A stretch of 48,405 nucleotides of DNA. Origin: CAZLPZ01 sp964607245 (GTDB lineage Bacteria > Pseudomonadota > Alphaproteobacteria > Micavibrionales > Micavibrionaceae). Under the pieces are notes generated by a model. That model was not told the origin of the DNA and ran no database searches. It saw only the letters and a program-made list of their open reading frames with translations. The position numbers were made by a program, and so were the translations under genes. The stretch is taken from NCBI GenBank assembly GCA_964607245.1, contig CAZSIB010000011.1:1-48405 (forward strand), written 5' to 3'. Below, in pieces: positions 42,963 to 48,405 of this stretch (its first letter is position 1; every line of letters begins with the position of its first letter).

Positions 42963-43316
42963 TTACGCTTTTTTCGCGGTCTTTTTAGGAGCCGCAGCTT
43001 TCGCCGCGGGCTTCCCGGTCGCGACAGCCGGGGCTGCATCTGTGTCCACGGTCACATCCACATGGCGCTTTTTCTTGACTTGTTCAATATCCGAAATCAC
43101 GACCCACGTCTTACGCGCGGACAAGGGACGGCATTCCTGAATCTGCACAACATCCCCTGTCTTGAAGACATTGTTTTCGTCATGCGCAGCATATTTCGTC
43201 GACTGACGTACATATTTTTTGTACATCGGGTGCATAAAACGACGTTCGACCTGTACCGTGACGGTCTTGTCCATTTTATCGCTGACGATCTTGCCTTCCA
43301 GAATACGACGGGGCAT
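42963..43316 (-). CDS. rpsQ: 30S ribosomal protein S17 with C-terminal extension
   Basis: The first 85 or so residues are ordinary S17: LEGKIVSDKMDKTVTVQVER, VVQIQECRPLSARKTWVVIS. The product is 117 residues, with a C-terminal tail of about 27 residues rich in Ala, Lys and Pro (ATGKPAAKAAAPKKTAKKA). Typical S17 ends near residue 80-85. S17 is a primary 16S rRNA binder of the 5' domain. Confidence 0.96.
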   Translation of the reverse strand: MPRRILEGKIVSDKMDKTVTVQVERRFMHPMYKKYVRQSTKYAAHDENNVFKTGDVVQIQECRPLSARKTWVVISDIEQVKKKRHVDVTVDTDAAPAVATGKPAAKAAAPKKTAKKA

Positions 43317-43341
43317 GTTTAACTCCTTTTATCCAATAACC

Positions 43342-43590
43342 TTAAGCGGCCTTCGCTTTTTTTGTTTTTGCAGTCTTTGCCGGTGCGGCTCCAGCCGCCT
43401 TACCTAATTTTAACAAGCTCATCTGTGTTTTGATCCGCGCCACGTCACGACGTGTTTTGCGGATGGCATCCTGCTTTTCAAGCTGGCCCGCCGCTTTTTG
43501 AAAACGTTGGTTCACTTGCTCTTTCTTCAGGTCCACCAGCATTTTAGCAAGCTCGTCGACACTTTTTCCTTTTAACTCTTCTGCCTTCAT
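43342..43590 (-). CDS. rpmC: 50S ribosomal protein L29 with C-terminal extension
   Basis: The 82-residue L29 has the family helices MKAEELKGKSVDELAKMLVD and RKTRRDVARIKTQMS. About 20 residues (GAAPAKTAKTKKAKAA) extend beyond the usual end near residue 63. L29 lies at the polypeptide exit next to L23, where SRP and trigger factor dock. Confidence 0.96.
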   Translation of the reverse strand: MKAEELKGKSVDELAKMLVDLKKEQVNQRFQKAAGQLEKQDAIRKTRRDVARIKTQMSLLKLGKAAGAAPAKTAKTKKAKAA

Positions 43591-43615
43591 GGTCTTTATC
43601 CCTTATCTTAATCCG

Positions 43616-44035
43616 TTACGCGGCTTCGCCCAGACGCGCAACAAAACGCGTTTTGATGGGTAGTTTTGCGGCTGCAAGTTCGAACGCTTCTTCCGCAATC
43701 TTACGAGCGACGCCGTCCACCTCAAACATAATGCGCCCTGGCTTCACACGGCACACCCAGTATTCTGGCGACCCCTTACCCGAACCCATCCGCACTTCAA
43801 GCGGCTTTTTCGAGACCGGGACATCCGGGAAAACGCGGATCCAGACCTTGCCCTGACGCTTCATGTGGCGCGTAATCGCACGACGCGCCGCTTCAATCTG
43901 ACGGGCCGTAATGCGGTCCGGTTCCATCGCTTTCAGGCCAAAAGAACCGAAATTCAAATCCGATCCCCCCTTGGCATTGCCATGAATCCGGCCTTTATGC
44001 GCTTTTCTGTATTTTGTCCGCTTTGGGCTTAACAT
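43616..44035 (-). CDS. rplP: 50S ribosomal protein L16
   Basis: The 139-residue L16 has MLSPKRTKYRKAHKGRIHGN and the signature KRQGKVWIRVFPDVPVSKKP and RMGSGKGSPEYWVCRVKPGR. It organises tRNA binding at the A site. Order and length are standard. Confidence 0.98.
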   Translation of the reverse strand: MLSPKRTKYRKAHKGRIHGNAKGGSDLNFGSFGLKAMEPDRITARQIEAARRAITRHMKRQGKVWIRVFPDVPVSKKPLEVRMGSGKGSPEYWVCRVKPGRIMFEVDGVARKIAEEAFELAAAKLPIKTRFVARLGEAA

Positions 44036-44068
44036 CGTTTTATCCTCGTCTTAATTCATCACAATCTT

Positions 44069-44737
44069 TTAGTGGGCGTCAGCAATGCGTTTATCACGTG
44101 CCATCGGATCATGGGTCAAAACATCACCCTTATAGATCCAAACCTTGACACCAATAATCCCATAGGTCGTTTTTGCTTCCGAAAACCCGTAATCGAGATC
44201 AGCCCGCAGCGTATGCAAAGGCACGCGGCCTTCACGGTACCATTCGGTCCGGGCAATTTCAGCGCCGCCCAAACGACCGGCAATATTCACGCGGATTCCC
44301 TTGGCCCCAAGACGCATCGCGGATTGAACCGCACGCTTCATCGCGCGACGGAACGACACGCGACGTTCAAGCTGTTGGGCGATACCTTCGGCAGCCAATT
44401 GCGCATCCATTTCCGGCTTGCGGATTTCAACGATGTTCAAGGCGACTTCGCCTCCCGCCTCAACCGACAAATCTTTACGTAGTTTCTCGATATCGGCGCC
44501 TTTTTTCCCAATAATCATGCCAGGACGCGCCGTATACACAGTCACTTTCGTGTTCTTGGCGGCGCGCTCAATCACCACGCTGCTAATCCCTGCGGATTTC
44601 ATCTTATCCTGGATAAAGCGGCGCAGACGCAAATCGTCAATCAAACGATCGGCATAATTGCGGCCTGCAAACCAACGCGAACTCCACGTCCGGTTAATGC
44701 CAACACGCAATCCAATTGGATTTACTTTTTGACCCAT
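44069..44737 (-). CDS. rpsC: 30S ribosomal protein S3
   Basis: The 222-residue S3 starts MGQKVNPIGLRVGINRTWSS, has a KH domain with GMIIGKKGADIEKLRKDLSV, and a C-terminal TYGIIGVKVWIYKGDVL. S3 lies at the mRNA entry site. The start at 44737 follows homology; a longer frame to 44803 overlaps rplV. Confidence 0.97.
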   Translation of the reverse strand: MGQKVNPIGLRVGINRTWSSRWFAGRNYADRLIDDLRLRRFIQDKMKSAGISSVVIERAAKNTKVTVYTARPGMIIGKKGADIEKLRKDLSVEAGGEVALNIVEIRKPEMDAQLAAEGIAQQLERRVSFRRAMKRAVQSAMRLGAKGIRVNIAGRLGGAEIARTEWYREGRVPLHTLRADLDYGFSEAKTTYGIIGVKVWIYKGDVLTHDPMARDKRIADAH

Positions 44738-44757
44738 GGTCGTTGTTCCCCTTATCC

Positions 44758-45132
44758 TTAATCCTGCTTTTCCTGAACCACGAGGGTCAGGTTTGAAAAC
44801 CATTTCTGAATACCGGCGCCACGGCCCCGCGCGCGGGCCATAAAGCGTTTCATCAACATTTGACGGCCGACCGTCGCCTCAACCACCACCAAACGATCCA
44901 CGTCCAGATTGTGATTGTTTTCGGCATTCGCCACCGCTGACATCAATAATTTTTTGACTTCACGGGCGACACGACGCGGGCAAAATTCAAGGTCAGTCAA
45001 GGCCTTGGACGCTTTCTGGCCGCGGATCATCTGCGCAACCAAGTTCAACTTGCGCGGGCTTCCGCGCACAAACTTGGCATAGGCGCGGGCTTCGTTATCG
45101 GCAACGCGACGTGGATTTTTTTGCTGTCCCAT
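44758..45132 (-). CDS. rplV: 50S ribosomal protein L22
   Basis: The 124-residue L22 has VRGSPRKLNLVAQMIRGQKA and the exit-tunnel loop region RLVVVEATVGRQMLMKRFMA RARGRGAG. Its beta hairpin lines the nascent peptide tunnel. It has a slightly longer basic N-terminus than E. coli L22. Confidence 0.97.
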   Translation of the reverse strand: MGQQKNPRRVADNEARAYAKFVRGSPRKLNLVAQMIRGQKASKALTDLEFCPRRVAREVKKLLMSAVANAENNHNLDVDRLVVVEATVGRQMLMKRFMARARGRGAGIQKWFSNLTLVVQEKQD

Positions 45133-45150
45133 TTTTATATCCTCTTATCC

Positions 45151-45441
45151 TTATTTCTTAGCACCGGCGGCAGCTTTCTTATCCGCCCCGGAATGTGCGA
45201 CGAAAAGACGGGTCGGGGCAAATTCACCCAGTTTGTGCCCAATCATGTTGTCGGTCACAAGCACCGGAATAAACTTCTTGCCGTTATGCACCGCAAACGT
45301 CATGCCAATGAATTGGGGCAAAATCGTCGAGCGACGCGACCAGGTTTTGATCGGTTGGTTTTTACCGCTTCCCCGCATGGCTTCCACTTTTTTGAGCAGA
45401 TACCCATCGATAAACGGACCTTTCCAAATTGAACGTGCCAT
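45151..45441 (-). CDS. rpsS: 30S ribosomal protein S19
   Basis: The 96-residue S19 has MARSIWKGPFIDGYLLKKVE and the signature IGMTFAVHNGKKFIPVLVTD and MIGHKLGEFAPTR. It binds the 16S 3' major domain with S13. Order after rplB is standard. Confidence 0.98.
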   Translation of the reverse strand: MARSIWKGPFIDGYLLKKVEAMRGSGKNQPIKTWSRRSTILPQFIGMTFAVHNGKKFIPVLVTDNMIGHKLGEFAPTRLFVAHSGADKKAAAGAKK

Positions 45442-45458
45442 TTAATTATCTCCGTTCC

Positions 45459-46274
45459 TTATTTCTTGCGACGACGCAGAATGAGGTTGTTCGATTTCTT
45501 GTTCGTGCGGGTCTTCAATCCCTTGGCAGACTGACCCCATGGGCTTGACCAATGTTTACCACCATTTGTCCGGCCCCCGTTCGGGTGATCGACCGGGTTC
45601 ATAGCGATCCCGCGGACATGCGGACGCTTGCCTTTCCAGCGATTACGCCCGGCCTTGCCATAGTTTTCGTTCAAATGATCGGGGTTCGACACCGCGCCAA
45701 CACTGGCCATGCATTCCCCGCGCACCATCCGCAATTCACCAGAAGACAGTTTAATTTGGGCGTAGCCGGAATCACGACCGACCAGCTGGGCATAGGTTCC
45801 TGCGGAACGGGCCATTTGCCCACCCTTGCCGATTTTCATTTCAACGTTATGAATGATCGTCCCAACGGGCATGTTCTTGAGCATCATGGCATTGCCAGGA
45901 CGCACATCCGTCTTTTCGCCCGCGACTACTTTGTCACCCACCGCCAAACGTTGCGGTGCCAAAATATAGGCTTTTTCACCATCGGTATAGGTGATAAGCG
46001 CAATAAACGCCGTCCGGTTCGGATCATATTCCAAACGTTCAACCGTGCCGACAACGTCAAATTTACGACGCTTGGTGTCAATCAGGCGATAGAGGCGCTT
46101 GTGCCCGCCGCCGATATGACGCGATGTAATATGACCTTTATTGTCACGACCGCCGGTACGCTTGATTCCTTCAGTCAAATCCTTTTCCGGACGACCTTTC
46201 CACAAGCCCGCGCGCGACACGACAACCAGCGCACGCTGGCCCGGAGTCGTCGGATTATATTTCTTCAGTGCCAT
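45459..46274 (-). CDS. rplB: 50S ribosomal protein L2
   Basis: The 271-residue L2 has the conserved VGTVERLEYDPNRTAFIALI and the peptidyl-transferase-proximal segment IAMNPVDHPNGGRTNGGKHW, which includes the histidine equivalent to E. coli His229. L2 is needed for subunit association. Length is standard. Confidence 0.98.
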   Translation of the reverse strand: MALKKYNPTTPGQRALVVVSRAGLWKGRPEKDLTEGIKRTGGRDNKGHITSRHIGGGHKRLYRLIDTKRRKFDVVGTVERLEYDPNRTAFIALITYTDGEKAYILAPQRLAVGDKVVAGEKTDVRPGNAMMLKNMPVGTIIHNVEMKIGKGGQMARSAGTYAQLVGRDSGYAQIKLSSGELRMVRGECMASVGAVSNPDHLNENYGKAGRNRWKGKRPHVRGIAMNPVDHPNGGRTNGGKHWSSPWGQSAKGLKTRTNKKSNNLILRRRKK

Positions 46275-46288
46275 TTCTTATGATCCTC

Positions 46289-46612
46289 TTACACCTTGCT
46301 CGACACATCGATCATCTGACCTTCGGCCAGCGTCACGATCGCTTTTTTCACATCCGAACGCTTGCCCAGTTGGCCTTTAAACCTCTTGGTTTTGCCCAAC
46401 GTATTGAGCGTATTCACCGCCTTGACCTTGACATCAAACAAGGCTTCAACCGCGCGCTTGATTGTCGGTTTATCGGCGCTTTGCGCGACTTCAAAGGAAA
46501 CTTGTGCATATTGAGAGCCCAGCGTTGCTTTTTCCGTGATGATCGGACGACGAATAACATCCGCCAGATTCGGGGTCAGGACAATCTTTTCTTTTTTCGC
46601 TGCTTTTGCCAT
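46289..46612 (-). CDS. rplW: 50S ribosomal protein L23
   Basis: The 107-residue L23 has VIRRPIITEKATLGSQYAQV and KPTIKRAVEALFDVKVKAVN. It forms the docking site for trigger factor and SRP at the exit tunnel, next to L29. The N-terminus MAKAAKKEKI is short and basic. Confidence 0.97.
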   Translation of the reverse strand: MAKAAKKEKIVLTPNLADVIRRPIITEKATLGSQYAQVSFEVAQSADKPTIKRAVEALFDVKVKAVNTLNTLGKTKRFKGQLGKRSDVKKAIVTLAEGQMIDVSSKV

Positions 46613-46629
46613 TTTATATCTGTCCTTCC

Positions 46630-47256
46630 TTATGCCGCTTTCAAGCGTTCTGTCAGTGCGACAACCGCCGCGCGGGTGAGCACCAGCATATCCCGGCGCA
46701 AAATGTCGTACACATTCGCCCCCATCGTGGGCAACACATCAATCTTGGGCAGATTACGGGTCGCGCGGTCGAAATTCACATCAATCTCATCACCGCAGAC
46801 GATCACCGCCGACTCAATCTTCATCGCGTTCAGAACCGCTGCCATCGCTTTGGTTTTGTGGTCTTTCACTGCTTCGGTATCGAGAACGATCAACTTGCCC
46901 GCCGCCGCCTTGGACGACAACGCCGATTTGAGCGCCAGTGCACGGACTTTTTTCGGCAGATCAATCGCGTGTGACCGCGGTGTCGGCCCAAAAACCACAT
47001 ACCCGCCACGCATTTGCGGCGTGCGCAAGGTCCCGAAACGGGCGCGGCCAGTATGTTTTTGCGCATAGGGTTTTTTCCCAGTCCCAGAGACTTCAGAAAG
47101 AACCTTGGTCTTGTGGGTCCCGGCGCGGCGCTTGGCCAATTGATACGTGACCATACGGTGCATGACATCATCACGGACCTCAACACCGAAAACAGACGGA
47201 TCGAGTTCAATCAAATCCGTTTCTTTGTTCTGCAAGTTTTTAACGGCGATTTTCAT
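46630..47256 (-). CDS. rplD: 50S ribosomal protein L4
   Basis: The 208-residue L4 has the tunnel loop with GTGKKPYAQKHTGRARFGTL and MRGGYVVFGPTPRSHAIDLP. In E. coli L4 represses its own S10 operon; whether that occurs here cannot be seen since the operon leader is outside. It starts two bases after the rplC stop, so translation is probably coupled. Confidence 0.97.
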   Translation of the reverse strand: MKIAVKNLQNKETDLIELDPSVFGVEVRDDVMHRMVTYQLAKRRAGTHKTKVLSEVSGTGKKPYAQKHTGRARFGTLRTPQMRGGYVVFGPTPRSHAIDLPKKVRALALKSALSSKAAAGKLIVLDTEAVKDHKTKAMAAVLNAMKIESAVIVCGDEIDVNFDRATRNLPKIDVLPTMGANVYDILRRDMLVLTRAAVVALTERLKAA

Positions 47257-47258
47257 CT

Positions 47259-47990
47259 TTATTCACCTTTATTTTCTTCTTGTGTCGCGGGCGTGGTCGT
47301 GAGCGCAGCTTCGACCGCCTTCTTCAATCCGGCCGGTTTCGGCACATCTTTATGCGCGGGCTTTTTGACAGCATCCGACACCAACACATAGCTTTGCGCC
47401 GCACCCGGAATATTCCCCTGGATCAGGATCAATCCTTCTTCGGGGCGGACCGCCACAACTTTCAAGTTCTGGGTGGTGACGCGGACATCGCCCATGTGAC
47501 CCGCCATTTTCTTGCCCTTGAACACACGGCCCGGATCTTGACGCATCCCGGTCGACCCGTGGGAACGGTGCGACACAGAAACCCCGTGCGTTGCACGCAA
47601 ACCACCAAAATTATGGCGTTTCATAACGCCTTGGAAACCACGTCCGATCGAGGTACCCACCACGTCCACAAATTGACCCGGGACGAAATGCGACACGCAA
47701 AGGGTTGCGCCGACATCCAGCATATTCTCGGGCGTCACGCGGAACTCCACCAATTTGGCCTTGGGCTCAATCTTTGCCTTGGCATAGTTGCCCTGCATGG
47801 CCTTCGAGACACGTGAACGACGCCGTGTGCCAACACCCAATTGAACGGCGGTATAGCCATTTTTCTCTTGGGTACGAATGTCCGTCACCTGACAGTTGTC
47901 AACTTTCAGAACAGTCACCGGCACATGGCGCCCCTGGTCGTCATAGACCCGGGTCATGCCTTCATTTTTTGCGATCAATCCCGTACGCAT
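47259..47990 (-). CDS. rplC: 50S ribosomal protein L3
   Basis: The 243-residue L3 starts MRTGLIAKNEGMTRVYDDQG and has the central VVGTSIGRGFQGVMKRHNFG and DPGRVFKGKKMAGHMGDVRV loop that reaches toward the peptidyl transferase centre. The C-terminal 30-40 residues (KKPAHKDVPKPAGLKKAVEA and a TTTPATQEENKGE end) exceed the E. coli protein. Confidence 0.97.
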   Translation of the reverse strand: MRTGLIAKNEGMTRVYDDQGRHVPVTVLKVDNCQVTDIRTQEKNGYTAVQLGVGTRRRSRVSKAMQGNYAKAKIEPKAKLVEFRVTPENMLDVGATLCVSHFVPGQFVDVVGTSIGRGFQGVMKRHNFGGLRATHGVSVSHRSHGSTGMRQDPGRVFKGKKMAGHMGDVRVTTQNLKVVAVRPEEGLILIQGNIPGAAQSYVLVSDAVKKPAHKDVPKPAGLKKAVEAALTTTPATQEENKGE

Positions 47991-48017
47991 GATGCGTTAC
48001 TCCTTTATCTCTTTGTC

Positions 48018-48338
48018 TTATGCCGCTTGGCCGACTTTGATGTCCACATCGACACCGGCCGCGAGGTCTAATTTCATCAAAGCGTCCACCGTTTGGGGTG
48101 TCGGCTCTTCAATATCGATCACGCGTTTATGCGTGCGCATTTCATACGCATCCATCGATTTCTTATCCGTGTGCGGGGACCGCAGCAAGGTAAAGCGCTT
48201 GATTTGCGTCGGCAGCGGCACCGGACCACGCACGCGCGCCCCCGTGCGCTTGGCCGTGTTCACGATTTCTTTCGTGGACTGGTCCAGAACGCGGTGATCA
48301 TAGGCCCGCAGGCGAATGCGAATGGTTTGCGTGTTCAT
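48018..48338 (-). CDS. rpsJ: 30S ribosomal protein S10
   Basis: The 106-residue S10 (NusE) has RIRLRAYDHRVLDQSTKEIV and RGPVPLPTQIKRFTLLRSPH, then the MRTHKRVIDIE loop. Besides its ribosomal role it joins NusB in rRNA antitermination. It begins 12 bases after the tuf stop, the usual tuf-rpsJ linkage in this class. Confidence 0.98.
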   Translation of the reverse strand: MNTQTIRIRLRAYDHRVLDQSTKEIVNTAKRTGARVRGPVPLPTQIKRFTLLRSPHTDKKSMDAYEMRTHKRVIDIEEPTPQTVDALMKLDLAAGVDVDIKVGQAA

Positions 48339-48350
48339 CGTTTTTCCTCA

Positions 48351-48405
48351 TTAATCCAAAATTTTGGCGACGACACCGGCACCGACGGTACGACCGCCTT
48401 CGCGG
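48351..48405 (-). CDS. tuf: Elongation factor Tu, C-terminal end (partial)
   Basis: The last 55 bases encode, on the minus strand, REGGRTVGAGVVAKILD followed by TAA at 48351-48353. This is the conserved C-terminus of EF-Tu (REGGRTVGAGVV). The rest of the gene lies beyond the window. Its position just before rpsJ is the classic str-S10 junction. Confidence 0.95.
   Translation of the reverse strand, partial: REGGRTVGAGVVAKILD

Overview
The window comes from an alphaproteobacterium. The 16S rRNA 5' segment has alphaproteobacterial signatures. FzlA, a Usg-family protein, a DUF484 protein and the rnd-kdsD-lptC-lptA order are also typical of that class. Base composition is moderately GC-rich by eye, with one visibly AT-richer gene beside a tRNA. 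I cannot name the order or genus from sequence alone.

Layout. (1) 1-3.2 kb: the 5' end of a 16S rRNA gene read leftward, with a strong promoter and AT-rich upstream element. A divergent ParB/Srx-fold protein, a REPIN-like double hairpin, an orphan response regulator with a degenerate GGDEF domain, and tRNA-Leu(CAG) follow. (2) 3.3-7.4 kb: an unrecognised AT-richer gene, then rnd-kdsD-lptC-lptA (RNA turnover and LPS synthesis/export), stopping at lptA without lptB. (3) 7.4-11.2 kb: an SDR epimerase, fzlA (FtsZ-associated GST fold) and cytochrome b561 on the minus strand, then two TerD-family stress genes. (4) 11.2-18 kb: recN-ligA (DNA repair and replication) divergent from a soluble PAS histidine kinase overlapping uppP. 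(5) 18-25 kb: a hydrolase-like lipoprotein, a small protein, a TolC-type outer-membrane channel and a 1293-residue VCBS/Ig-like surface protein. (6) 25-32.1 kb: a UbiH-family hydroxylase, leuS, usg, a small exported protein, an RsmB-family rRNA methyltransferase and a DUF484 gene. (7) 32.1-32.9 kb: a mostly non-coding stretch with a stand-alone small RNA gene (perfect-spacing promoter, long hairpin, intrinsic terminator), a second REPIN-like element and one doubtful small ORF. (8) 32.9-38.4 kb: yfgM-like-bamB-der, a two-TM protein, and nfeD-qmcA. (9) 38.4-48.4 kb: the tuf-S10-spc ribosomal protein run, from the end of tuf through rpsJ to rplO, closed by an intrinsic terminator. secY, which normally follows rplO, is absent here.

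Most of the window is core informational and envelope machinery: translation (r-proteins, EF-Tu, LeuRS, tRNA, rRNA, Der, RsmB), envelope building (KdsD, LptC/A, UppP, BamB) and repair (RecN, LigA). Accessory or less explained material is concentrated at 0.7-4.3 kb, 9.8-11.2 kb, 18-25 kb and 32.1-32.9 kb. I found no CRISPR array, no insertion sequence with a transposase, and no phage module. The most promising undescribed items are the small RNA at 32.2 kb, the adhesin with a duplicated N-terminal module and no visible ABC/MFP partners, and the unknown gene beside tRNA-Leu.
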